In this document: one piece after another, positions 27,315-36,416 of the stretch
Layout of the letters: every line of letters starts with the position of its first letter
How positions within the stretch are numbered: the first letter of the stretch is position 1
NCBI GenBank assembly: GCA_964495085.1
Contig: CAZBUK010000018.1
Span: forward strand, 1-55,848
Length of the DNA stretch: 55,848 nt
Source: CAZBUK01 sp964495085
GTDB lineage: Bacteria; Bacteroidota; Ignavibacteria; T3Sed10-11
Direction of reading: 5' to 3'
Notes under the pieces: generated by a model
The model's database searches: none
Told to the model about the DNA's origin: nothing
The model's input: only the letters and a program-made list of their open reading frames with translations
Program-made: the position numbers and the translations under genes

Positions 27315-29474
27315 TTATCGGATGATGACAAATTTTCTGAAGGCCGATTCACCGGCTTTGTATAACAATTCGTTCGTTTCCGCATCGTAATAATCCTCGG
27401 TGACGGTAATGTGCGCGATATAGATACCGCTGACGACGACCTGCCGTGAAGATGAGATCGAGTTCCAGGAAGCATCGCCGCTCCCGTCGGTATGATTGAT
27501 GGTCTCGATCAAATCGCCCCGTTCCGTATATATCCGGATCACGCACTGTGCGGGTATATTCAGGAACATTATCTTATCCGGTTCCCCCGTGAATTGAAGT
27601 TCACGCGCGCGGATGTTGTACGGATTCGGTGCTACTCTGATATCGCTCAGAGATTGTCCTGCCTGCCTGCGCAGAAAAGCTGGTTCCGTTGTTCGCGTGT
27701 AAAATCTGTTGCTTATCAGCGAACCGGCCGGATTCGCCGCACCGGTAGTGTTCGCTGAGCCGTCGCTGTACGAGACGATATAATAATAATACGACAGGCC
27801 GCGCTGCGGAGATGTATCTTCAAATTCAGTAATTCCCGCGGGACCGTCGTAAATCAGATGATAGGTCGAATCGATGGCGCCGGTTGCGCGGTAAATCCGA
27901 TACCCGCCGAATCCGGGGAGGTATTCAGATTCGCTCTGCGCCCACGAGAGCGTGATCCGGTCGCCCCCTGAGGTCACATCGAAAACCGGAGGCGGTAATG
28001 GAGCTTCCGGTATTTGATAATCGAGATCGAAATTTCGCTTGGCTCTGCCGAACGTCAGCATAATCGAATCTTTACCGGTAGACACCCAGGCATTCTTATA
28101 TACATCCTTATTGGTGGTCGACGAGCCGTCCGGGAGGGTGAACGGTCCCGTATCCGTGTTGTCGTCGTACGCCCGTTTCCAGCGTCTTCCGACTTCAAAT
28201 GCCTGTTCGCGGCTTATACCGTTAATTCCCTCCGCCAGGACGATCGTTATACTCTCACCGGGTTCGAGGTCGAACGGACCGAAGGAGAGCCAGAGATTTG
28301 TGCCGCCTTCGTCATTGTGCACGGTAAAGGGATCCGGATTCGATGTCATATACACCTCGTCCATCCGGTTCGTCCCGCCCCGCCCGAGATGAGGAGTTCC
28401 CTCCATCATCCTGTACAGGTCGCTCATTCTCCATTCATCGGTCGGGGCCATATCGCCGATCGCCGGATAGGTATCGCCCCCGTGCCATCCGAGTATCGGG
28501 GGTTGATTGGGATCGTCGGTTTTATCCGATGTGCTTTTATCTACATGCAGCACGACGAGTCCGGCGTGCTGGATGGCGGCGAGCCTTCCGTCACCGGCGA
28601 CATTCGGTCCCCCGATATTATCGTAAGCATTCTCGCTCTTCTGACCCGCCCACGTAAAGCCCGCACGCAGCCAATCCACGATCGGGTTTGCCTCCGTTAT
28701 CGATTCACCCGCGTGAGCAGGATAATCTTCACCGCGCCGGGTGACCCATGTATGTTTACCCCATGTCTGCGTCCCTCCGATCCGCGCGGCTCCTTCGCGG
28801 CTCACGCTGTAACGTACTCCCCACATTGCCCGCAGTCCCGAAAGCGTCCGGTTCAATTTAACCTCATCCGAATAATCGGTTATACCGGAATTGGTGAAGG
28901 TATATTCTTTGATGAAGTAATTGTCGTGATACTGTTGACTGAACGCAAGGATTCTTCTGGTGACGGTCAATCCCATCGAAGTATTCACTACGTTGGTGAC
29001 GATCCTGTCTGCGATCTGATCGGGGACTAACTCGTCGATGTCGCTACGGTACTGCGCATTGACATCCGTGCCGTCGACGTACACGATCGGCAGATCGATC
29101 TTCGATGTCTGCCTGTGCTCTACGGGGAAAAGCGATCTTCCGACGTACGCGGCTGCTGAGTGGATCGCATAGGTATCCCAATTCCTCCCCTGGTCGTCCA
29201 CAAAATCCTTTACTCCGAACCAGAACCGTTCGATGACCGCGTTATCCTGATTAAAATAATCGGAGGGCCACTGTAGTCCTTCATAGTACACATTGTTCCA
29301 TGCGCGTTCGGAACCGTATGCCTGGAAATGACTCTGCAGCGAACCGATCCTGATATACCTTCTTTCAGTACCCTCTATCTGTCCGTATGAGCGGAGCAGC
29401 GGATACAGTGTAAGGGTGAATCCGAGAAACAGGCAGAACATTCGTATGATATGTTTATGATCGATGCGTTTCAT
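27315..29474 (-). CDS. Conserved exported protein with FN3 and PNPY-type C-terminal domain (cassette A)
   Basis: 719 residues. Signal peptide; a long unassigned region with YHDNYFIKEYTFTNSG and the shared segment LEPGESITIVLAEG; one FN3-like module (SGGDRITLSWAQSE, GGYRIYRATG); then a C-terminal module (VAPNPYNIRAR, QCVIRIYTERGDLI, HTDGSGDASW, SGIYIAHI, final KFVIIR). The last module resembles a sorting domain but has PNPY and DGSG in place of NYPNPFNP. No known enzyme family was recognised. It is partner to the TonB receptor upstream (31-base gap) and paralogous to the gene at 36417-38510. It may stand in for SusD, which is absent. Confidence 0.82.
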   Translation of the reverse strand: MKRIDHKHIIRMFCLFLGFTLTLYPLLRSYGQIEGTERRYIRIGSLQSHFQAYGSERAWNNVYYEGLQWPSDYFNQDNAVIERFWFGVKDFVDDQGRNWDTYAIHSAAAYVGRSLFPVEHRQTSKIDLPIVYVDGTDVNAQYRSDIDELVPDQIADRIVTNVVNTSMGLTVTRRILAFSQQYHDNYFIKEYTFTNSGITDYSDEVKLNRTLSGLRAMWGVRYSVSREGAARIGGTQTWGKHTWVTRRGEDYPAHAGESITEANPIVDWLRAGFTWAGQKSENAYDNIGGPNVAGDGRLAAIQHAGLVVLHVDKSTSDKTDDPNQPPILGWHGGDTYPAIGDMAPTDEWRMSDLYRMMEGTPHLGRGGTNRMDEVYMTSNPDPFTVHNDEGGTNLWLSFGPFDLEPGESITIVLAEGINGISREQAFEVGRRWKRAYDDNTDTGPFTLPDGSSTTNKDVYKNAWVSTGKDSIMLTFGRAKRNFDLDYQIPEAPLPPPVFDVTSGGDRITLSWAQSESEYLPGFGGYRIYRATGAIDSTYHLIYDGPAGITEFEDTSPQRGLSYYYYIVSYSDGSANTTGAANPAGSLISNRFYTRTTEPAFLRRQAGQSLSDIRVAPNPYNIRARELQFTGEPDKIMFLNIPAQCVIRIYTERGDLIETINHTDGSGDASWNSISSSRQVVVSGIYIAHITVTEDYYDAETNELLYKAGESAFRKFVIIR

Positions 29475-29504
29475 GTATAGTCCTCACTACCGATAGAGTG
29501 CCGA

Positions 29505-32500
29505 TTAGAGATTGATACGGAATCCGAATGTATACCGCCGCGGATTCAGAAACATGAGCGACTCGATGTTCGGATTGTCGATATACGATTTATTATTGAT
29601 CCGCTCGTCGTTCCGCCTGGAGATATCCGGATCGTTCGTCGGGTTGTGCTCGAGCGGGTCGTATGCGACGTTCGCGGGACGGTAGTCGCCCAGTTTATCG
29701 TCCCCTTTCATAACACCTTCCTTCCACGGGAACCGAAGCGATTCAAGATATGATTGGAAATCGAATCCATCCGCGAAACCGGTTCGGCTGAGATACTTCA
29801 GATTGAATACGTTCGTAATATCGAGATAAAAAACCGCGCTGTAGGAGATAATTCTGAACTCTTTCGAAAGCCGCACGTCGATATTGTAGAAGTCTCTCCA
29901 CTGGACGTTGTCGACGATGCCGGGGATGTTGTTCGGATTATAAGTTTCACGCAATCCGGAACGCCAATCCGCCAGAAATCCAATGTTCAGAGATCCGAAT
30001 ACGTGCAGACCCGCCAGCGATGGACCGAAATCGTCGGGGGTTCGCACGTTGATATTTGCTCGGGCATAGGGCCGCGGATGAGGACGCGTTTGATACGGAT
30101 TGTTCCTGAGGTAATCGCGCTGCGCTTTCGTATCCTGATAATATCGCTGCAGTCCGAAGAATCCGGAGGTACGAACGTCGTAGGTATAGTTGATGAAACC
30201 AGTCAATAGACGTCCCGACTGCTTCGTCAGGGTCACTTCGAATCCGCGAATATCTGCATAGTTATTATTGGTTGCGCGGTAATACTGCACGGAATTATCG
30301 AAGTTCTGGTAGAAGACCCATCCCGGCTGCTGGGTGATGTCTTTGTAGTATGCTGCGAGATTTAACAGCAGCATATCGAACAGATTCTGCGAATAGCCGA
30401 GCTCGTAGGCGACTGTCTTTTCCAGCTCGAGATTCGGCTCCCCGAGGTACGTAACGAGACCGCTCGATTCCCGCTGCAGTCTGAACCGTGTCGACGACGA
30501 GGGTTCCGATCTGAAATGACCGTAGTTAAAATACAGTTTCGAATTATCGGTGATCGGATGCGAGATACCGAGACGCGGGCTCAGACTCCACATCGGGTCG
30601 GAGGATTCCGTCTCCACTTCCTCCTCGATGCGGTTCCCGTATCCCGCCTTCAGATAGATGCTGTAAGGATCGAGCGCGAAGCGTTCTGCGTTCGGGTCCG
30701 AATAATCCAGACGAGCTCCCACATTTGCGATGAATCCGCCGAACTCGAGCTTATCCTGAACGTACGCGCCAATGCGGTACGGGAATACGTCGTAGATCAT
30801 ATCCCGTGTCCACGTGCTCATTGACGGACTGAACGTCGAGGATCTGATCCGGTAATCGTTATACACCAGACTCACCCCGGCTTTGACCTGGTTCGACCGG
30901 TTAATCTGGCTCGTTATGTCGAAACGGAGCGCTGTCGTAGTATTCACGCTCCTGTCGCGGCCGAGATTCATCCATCCTCCCATGCTCATGCCGTCGATTG
31001 CCGACGAACCGTAGCCGTCGTATCCGAATGGAGATTCATCGACGAAATATCCGGGTATGGGTTCAAAGATACGCGCCGTATCCCGTTCTGCCAGCTGGTA
31101 CGTTTTATACTTATTGACGTTATACTGCAGGCTTACGTCGTAAAACGTTTTGGATGAGATCGTATGCGTCAGCTTGAAGCCGACCATGGTGCGGAAAATC
31201 GAACTCGGACTGAAATATCCTGGCATGTAGAGAATGCTGCTGCCGTTCGTGCTGTTCAGCAGATTCGCGACCTCGTACTGGTCGCGAAGCACTCTGCCGG
31301 TCGGCGTCGTCGTCCAGTCATAGGGGGATACCGAATGAACTTCGCCGTACAATCCGGTGACGTTTAATTTTACGGACGGAGTGAGATTGGATGTAAGCTT
31401 GAGCTGCGTGTGGCTGTCGAAATAGCTGTCGCGCGAAAGCGGATAAATGAACATCTCGCGTTCGCTGAAGTGGGTCAGGAAAAACCTCAGATCACCAAGC
31501 TGCTGACCGAGCATCGGAAGAGGGCCTCCGATACCGATATCGATCACGTAATCGGGTTTCTTGATATCGCCCTGACGTCTGCGATACCATTCGTACAGAC
31601 GCTTCGCCCCTTCGGGCGTCAGATCGGTCGCCGGATTGCCGTCCTGCATCGAACGTTCGGAGACCGAATTCCATCCCTCGAACGTCGGGTACTGCCGCTG
31701 GGTGTAATCGTCCCATGCGCCGTTCCGTGTCCCGGTCCATGCGACATCCGGGTCCATGTACGGGCGATTGAAATACGAATACGGATCGTAGAGCGACGGC
31801 CCGAAATGCTTCGCCGTCGCCGGACTGTAATACACCATCGCCGATGCGTTGTACCGTTGCCGGGAGCCCTCTCGGGTCACGACGTTCACGATACCCGAGC
31901 GGACGTTCCCGTACTCGGCGTTAAATCCCCCCGTCTGAATGTGTATTTCCTGGAGGGAACTCAGGCTCACTGCGGTATACGGAAGGTTCGACCGCTCGTC
32001 GTTCAGCGAGAGTCCGTCCACCAGAAATATGGTCTGGTTGGCGGCTCCGCCCCGGATGATTATTCCCTCGCTCCCCCGTTCGATTCCCGCTTGCAGGGTG
32101 AGAACCTGGTCGACGTTTTGAACCGGCAGATTCTGGATCGTCGCCGCTTCGATGATCATCTGGCTTGCCGAGACGTCACGCTCGACGATCGGTCGCTGTG
32201 CGACGACCACGACCTCTTCGAGTTCGAATGCCGATTCGTGCAGCTCGATGTCTATACGCGTCGTCTGATTAATGTTCACCCGCACGTCGAGTACCGTAAC
32301 GGGGTCGTACCCGATCATCGAAGCCCTGACGGTATGTGCGCCCGGGGGGACGTTCAGGATAGTATAGATTCCCTCAAGATTCGTCGCCGCACCGAGAAAG
32401 GTGCCTTCGACGACGATATTGACACCGACAAGTTTCTCTCCGGTTCCCGACTGGGCTACGACGCCTTCGATCTTACCGGTCTGACCGAACGCTGCGGTGG

Positions 32501-32543
32501 CAAGCAGGACGATGAGTGTGCATACTATATAAACCGCCCTCAT
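29505..32543 (-). CDS. TonB-dependent receptor with carboxypeptidase-regulatory-like domain (cassette A)
   Basis: 1012 residues. Signal peptide ending AFGQ, then a carboxypeptidase-regulatory-like beta-sandwich (GKIEGVVAQSGTGEKLVGVN ... SMIGYDPV) at about 22-105, then a plug domain (VQNVDQVLTLQAGIE, IIIRGG, FLVDGLSLNDERS, AEYGNVRSG) and a long beta-barrel with aromatic-rich strands to the end (TFGFRINL). It imports large ligands across the outer membrane using TonB energy. It is 21 bases downstream of the PorV-like gene and paralogous to the receptor at 38534-41707, sharing DGNPATDLTPE and NSKLYFNYGHFRS. SusD is missing, so it is not a classical SusCD pair. Confidence 0.93.
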   Translation of the reverse strand: MRAVYIVCTLIVLLATAAFGQTGKIEGVVAQSGTGEKLVGVNIVVEGTFLGAATNLEGIYTILNVPPGAHTVRASMIGYDPVTVLDVRVNINQTTRIDIELHESAFELEEVVVVAQRPIVERDVSASQMIIEAATIQNLPVQNVDQVLTLQAGIERGSEGIIIRGGAANQTIFLVDGLSLNDERSNLPYTAVSLSSLQEIHIQTGGFNAEYGNVRSGIVNVVTREGSRQRYNASAMVYYSPATAKHFGPSLYDPYSYFNRPYMDPDVAWTGTRNGAWDDYTQRQYPTFEGWNSVSERSMQDGNPATDLTPEGAKRLYEWYRRRQGDIKKPDYVIDIGIGGPLPMLGQQLGDLRFFLTHFSEREMFIYPLSRDSYFDSHTQLKLTSNLTPSVKLNVTGLYGEVHSVSPYDWTTTPTGRVLRDQYEVANLLNSTNGSSILYMPGYFSPSSIFRTMVGFKLTHTISSKTFYDVSLQYNVNKYKTYQLAERDTARIFEPIPGYFVDESPFGYDGYGSSAIDGMSMGGWMNLGRDRSVNTTTALRFDITSQINRSNQVKAGVSLVYNDYRIRSSTFSPSMSTWTRDMIYDVFPYRIGAYVQDKLEFGGFIANVGARLDYSDPNAERFALDPYSIYLKAGYGNRIEEEVETESSDPMWSLSPRLGISHPITDNSKLYFNYGHFRSEPSSSTRFRLQRESSGLVTYLGEPNLELEKTVAYELGYSQNLFDMLLLNLAAYYKDITQQPGWVFYQNFDNSVQYYRATNNNYADIRGFEVTLTKQSGRLLTGFINYTYDVRTSGFFGLQRYYQDTKAQRDYLRNNPYQTRPHPRPYARANINVRTPDDFGPSLAGLHVFGSLNIGFLADWRSGLRETYNPNNIPGIVDNVQWRDFYNIDVRLSKEFRIISYSAVFYLDITNVFNLKYLSRTGFADGFDFQSYLESLRFPWKEGVMKGDDKLGDYRPANVAYDPLEHNPTNDPDISRRNDERINNKSYIDNPNIESLMFLNPRRYTFGFRINL

Positions 32544-32564
32544 AGTAATCTCCTTGATAAGTGC

Positions 32565-33575
32565 TTACAACGTGAGACGCAACGATAATCTATGAACATC
32601 CGCAAAGATATCGAAGGTCGAGTAGGCGTAATCGATTCCGGCGCCGAACCCGTAGATGCCGAATCCGGTCGTGAATCCCTTTGCGTCGTTGATGTCGTTC
32701 GTGTTGAATCCGCCCCGGACCGCGAGCGTATTCATAAATACGTACTCGCCCCCGACGCTGATAAACTCCGGTCCGGACCGGGGATGCACTGCATCGATCG
32801 AAACCAGGAGTCGATGCGTATTCGGAACGTTTTCGAACCAATCGAATGCATTCATCGAGATTCCGAACTTGAACGTCAACGGGAGCTGGAATCCTTCGCG
32901 TTCGTATTTGATCTCCTGCGAAAAATTCCGAACGCTCATGCCGAAGACGAGACTCTTATAACCGGTCGCGTACCGGGTTCCGAAATCGAATGCGAACACC
33001 CCCTCGGCATAATCTTTTTCCTCGGTCTCGAGAGGATCGACGCTCGTCACCACCATACTGACTCCGAGCGATTGCCTGACGTACTTGATCTGGCCGCCGA
33101 TCGAAAAATTTTCGGATAAGGAACGACCGTATCCGATACCGAACATCACGGCTGTCGGTTGGAACGAACCCAGGTCGATGAATCCCTGTTCATTGTCGGC
33201 GAGCCTGGTTCCGAGAAATTCGCCGTAGTCGACCGATAGGTAGGAAACGCCGATGACTCCGTATCTTCCGCCGGCGATGCTGAATGCAGCGCTGCCGGAA
33301 ATATACTGGATGTCCGCGATCCACTTATGCTGATTGACGGACAGATCGATCGTGCCGTTTATCCGCGCCAAACCCGCCGGGTTATAGAATAACGAGGCTG
33401 ACGTGCCTTCGACCGTCGAATAGGCATCCGCGAGTGCGGATGCCCTGGCGTCGACTCCCACACTCAGGAACTGGAATCCCGTCTGTCCCAGTTTCGGTTG
33501 AGCAATCGACCGATCGAGCGGAACCGCGGCTGAAATCAAAATGGCACATAACACGCATAGGAAGGGTCTTATCAT
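32565..33575 (-). CDS. PorV/PorQ-like outer-membrane barrel protein (cassette A)
   Basis: 336 residues. AAGGAG precedes the ATG. Signal peptide, then the PorV/PorQ (UPF0164-like) pattern: GFQFLSVGVDARASALADAY, SLFYNPAGLA, the repeated glycine-rich strands (GRYGVIGVSYLSVDYGEF), and YVFMNTLAVRGGFN. In type IX secretion PorV shuttles CTD proteins to the surface attachment complex; many homologues outside that system are uncharacterised FadL-like barrels. First gene of cassette A and clearly paralogous to 35358-36383. Confidence 0.88.
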   Translation of the reverse strand: MIRPFLCVLCAILISAAVPLDRSIAQPKLGQTGFQFLSVGVDARASALADAYSTVEGTSASLFYNPAGLARINGTIDLSVNQHKWIADIQYISGSAAFSIAGGRYGVIGVSYLSVDYGEFLGTRLADNEQGFIDLGSFQPTAVMFGIGYGRSLSENFSIGGQIKYVRQSLGVSMVVTSVDPLETEEKDYAEGVFAFDFGTRYATGYKSLVFGMSVRNFSQEIKYEREGFQLPLTFKFGISMNAFDWFENVPNTHRLLVSIDAVHPRSGPEFISVGGEYVFMNTLAVRGGFNTNDINDAKGFTTGFGIYGFGAGIDYAYSTFDIFADVHRLSLRLTL

Positions 33576-34072
33576 TTTCTCTCCTTTATCGCGTCGTTCA
33601 TTTTCTCACCGCCACTCCCCGCAGTATCATTGGAAATGCGGATGATTACTTTGAGGTATCTCCGTCTCTGCAACGATCCGGTTTCATATGGGATACGACC
33701 GGATTCGGGATGACGCGACTTTCACTTATAGATTCAGTTGCAGTGTGTATGACAGTACGTTCACTACAGGGTCTCTGTGCTGAGAACGATCACCGGTTAA
33801 TGACTTTCCGGGTTCGGAGTAACGGGGAACGGTATCCGGCTTTTTCCGCCGGAAAGTAATTACTACTGTTGGAAGGTGATTCAGAGATGTAGTATCAGTT
33901 GTCTGTGTTTTTTCTCCTGGATATCATAGTAGATTCGGATCCGGGGACACGCCGTCCCCGGTCCGGTGTACCTGTTCATGAAGATCGAACCGCAACTTCG
34001 GGATCTGCATCAAATCTTAGAGTTGCCTCTTGCGGATCGAAGAAATCTCTGCGACATATACTCAGGTGTACC
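33576..34072. other. Intergenic region between cassettes A and B
   Basis: About 500 bases with no supported gene. It contains the perfect inverted repeat at 33941-33961 and, further on, a shorter CCGGC/GCCGG pair near 33840-33852. The promoter of cassette A is expected close to 33600-33700, but I see no convincing motif. Confidence 0.5.
33941..33961. repeat. Perfect 8-bp inverted repeat (hairpin)
   Basis: CCGGGGAC and GTCCCCGG flank a 5-base loop, about 110 bases beyond the cassette B lipoprotein stop. No T tract follows on either strand, so an intrinsic terminator is not well supported; a transcript-end hairpin or binding site is possible. Confidence 0.5.
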
Positions 34073-35305
34073 TTAATCTTCGAATCCGTAATACGGCGCG
34101 CCTTCTTTAAGCGTGTTGATTCTGATCAGCCGTCTCGTTTCCGAGTCCCCGACCTGTTGCGTCGAGAAAAGATTGGTACCCTGATCCCAGGTAAATGCGA
34201 CATGCCGGGGAACCAGCAGTCCCGGATACATCGGCTCCCAGGATTTGTCGGGCGCCACCGCCAGAATTCCCGCCGATCCGTTCGTACCGATATACAGAGA
34301 CCCGTCGGCGGCAAAGGTTATCGCATACGCGTTTGCACCCGCAACGCCGTATTCGGCGCTGAAGGCAAAATATACTTCGGCTTCGCCGAGATTGCCGCCC
34401 GCATCTACCGGAACTCTCCAAATATTATCCGTATTATCCCTCGTCCCTGCGAGATAGAGATACCCATTATAATACCTGAGGCCTCGTATGTTTCCAGCGA
34501 ACGGAACAGTTACAAAGCTTGCATCCGACGGCTGAATTCTGAATACATTTTCATTATTGCCGGCAGCCCAGAGGTTGCCGTATTCATCGAACTCGATGTC
34601 GTTGACATTCGTGCCCACCGGTAGAGGCAGCCAATTGACTTCGGAACCTCCTCCGGGAGGAATGCGGGCGATGAGCGGCCGCGTCGCCGCCTGAGTAGCC
34701 GAATACAGAAATCCCTCCGGACCGAACCTGAGAGAGCGGTATAAGCGGTTATGATTTACCTGTCCGTACACGGTCGTTTCCAAATCTGGCGTAATTTTCA
34801 GGATGCCTTCGGATCTGCTCGTGATCGAACTGTAGACACCGACATAGATATTGCCTTCGGGATCGGCCGCGATGCCGCCCGATTGCTGTGTATCCAGGAA
34901 ACCTCCCCATTGTTCGACTGCGACTTCCAGTCTGTAGGTAACGGGCTCGCTGAATTCTTCGGCGCCGAGAACCGATACCCTGATCTTCAGATCGCTGCCG
35001 ACGAGGTTAGGCGGACGTACCTGCAGCTGAGTCGGACTCGATTGAAGGATTGTCGTACCGGTCGTATTGAAGTATACGAAATTTTCATCCGGATCGGCCG
35101 AGAAATTCGTTCCCGTGATGGTGATCGTTCCGACTCCCGCGAACCACCATTCCGCAGGCTCGACCGATGTAATCTGCGGAGTCGGTTTACCGACATAGTC
35201 GTCGTCGTACAGGCTCGGCGCTTCCGGTTGTTCGCAACCGACGAACCAGACCGACGTCATGAGTAAACCGAAAAATATAAACGGTAATCTTTTTATCATA
35301 TCCAT
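34073..35305 (-). CDS. IPT/TIG plus NHL-propeller lipoprotein (cassette B)
   Basis: 410 residues from ATG 35305, past the stop of the PorV-like gene; longer frames overlap that gene. Lipobox in SVWFVGC. IPT/TIG domain follows (PQITSVEPAEWWFAGVG, ITITGTNFSA), then an NHL-like propeller (GIAADPEGNIYVGV, FGPEGFLYSAT, FAADGSLYIGTN). It ends GAPYYGFED. It is paralogous to 26044-27291. Last gene of cassette B; likely an outer-membrane ligand-binding protein. Confidence 0.87.
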   Translation of the reverse strand: MDMIKRLPFIFFGLLMTSVWFVGCEQPEAPSLYDDDYVGKPTPQITSVEPAEWWFAGVGTITITGTNFSADPDENFVYFNTTGTTILQSSPTQLQVRPPNLVGSDLKIRVSVLGAEEFSEPVTYRLEVAVEQWGGFLDTQQSGGIAADPEGNIYVGVYSSITSRSEGILKITPDLETTVYGQVNHNRLYRSLRFGPEGFLYSATQAATRPLIARIPPGGGSEVNWLPLPVGTNVNDIEFDEYGNLWAAGNNENVFRIQPSDASFVTVPFAGNIRGLRYYNGYLYLAGTRDNTDNIWRVPVDAGGNLGEAEVYFAFSAEYGVAGANAYAITFAADGSLYIGTNGSAGILAVAPDKSWEPMYPGLLVPRHVAFTWDQGTNLFSTQQVGDSETRRLIRINTLKEGAPYYGFED

Positions 35306-35357
35306 TCTCGTGGGCTGTTCAATATTTTCTGAGAGTGCAGTTAAATAAGTAAAAGTG

Positions 35358-36383
35358 TTAGAAGGAGAATTGGAACGCGAATCTGTGTACCTCCGAGAAC
35401 ACACCCATATCCGAATACGAGTAATCGAAACTGAAGAAGGTTCCGGCAAGAGACTGCTGCAGACCGATGCCGAGGTTAATTCCCTGTTCGTCGGACGGGA
35501 AGATATAGCCGCCGCGGAGCGCGATCGTATTCATGAATACATACTCAGCACCAACTTTCAACTGTTCATAAAAGTCCCGGGGCCGCTCGGCGTCGACGGC
35601 GAGAAGCAGTGAATGTCCGGTCCCTCGGTTCTCGAGAAAATCGAGCACGTCCATCGACACACCGATTCTGAAGGTGAGGGGTATCTGGAAATTCTCCCGT
35701 ATATAGCTGAGCTCCTGGGAGAAATTGCGAATGCTCATCGCAAAGTTGAGACTCTTGAATCCGGTAACGTAGAGCACCCCGAAATCGAACGCGACCACGT
35801 CCAGATTGTAATTATCCTTTATCGGCGAGTCGTCGGGTCCGAGATCGACCGTGCCCGCTCCGAGATCCTGTTTAACGTATTTCACGTTCGCGCCGACTGA
35901 GAAACGGTCCGTAAGCGCACGGGCATAGCCGATGCCGAACGCGTATGCGGAGGGACTGAAGGTCCCGAGATCGATGAAACCCTGGTCGTTATCATAGCGG
36001 ATGGTCTCCTGAAACTCTCCGTAATCGACCGCCAGGAGCGAGAAACCAATCACTCCGTATCTGCCGCCGAACGGCCGAATCGCGAGACTGGCATAGTTGT
36101 AATCGATATCGGCAATCCATTGCACCATCCCCAGCGACACGTTGGTTAAACTGTTCTGACGCGCCATGCCGGCCGGATTGTAGAACATCGACGATGCATG
36201 TCCCTCAATCGAGGTAATCGCATCGCTCATTCCCGCCGCACGCGCATCAAGTGAAAGACTCAGGAATTTAAATCCGGTCTGTGCAATCTTCCTCTGCTCG
36301 CTCTGCTGCTGCGCCTCGAGTACGGCCGAGAACAACATACATGATGCGGCGAGCAGCGTCATAAAAAAAACTTTTCTTTTCAT
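35358..36383 (-). CDS. PorV/PorQ-like outer-membrane barrel protein (cassette B)
   Basis: 341 residues from ATG 36383, preceded by a GGTGATT Shine-Dalgarno-like stretch. Signal peptide to about VLEAQ, then the same family pattern as 32565-33575: FKFLSLSLDARAAGMSDAI, MFYNPAGMA, GRYGVIGFSLLAVDYGEF, YVFMNTIALRGGYI. It may help exported partners cross the outer membrane or act as a porin-like barrel. In this cassette it is third, after the receptor and PNPY protein, whereas it is first in cassette A. Confidence 0.88.
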   Translation of the reverse strand: MKRKVFFMTLLAASCMLFSAVLEAQQQSEQRKIAQTGFKFLSLSLDARAAGMSDAITSIEGHASSMFYNPAGMARQNSLTNVSLGMVQWIADIDYNYASLAIRPFGGRYGVIGFSLLAVDYGEFQETIRYDNDQGFIDLGTFSPSAYAFGIGYARALTDRFSVGANVKYVKQDLGAGTVDLGPDDSPIKDNYNLDVVAFDFGVLYVTGFKSLNFAMSIRNFSQELSYIRENFQIPLTFRIGVSMDVLDFLENRGTGHSLLLAVDAERPRDFYEQLKVGAEYVFMNTIALRGGYIFPSDEQGINLGIGLQQSLAGTFFSFDYSYSDMGVFSEVHRFAFQFSF

Positions 36384-36416
36384 AGGAATCACCAATAAAA
36401 TTATATGCGTTTCTGA

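Noticed and set aside
32565..36383. PorV-like genes as proof of a complete type IX secretion system
   Set aside because: No PorK, L, M, N or SprA gene is in the window, and PorV/PorQ-like barrels occur in other contexts.
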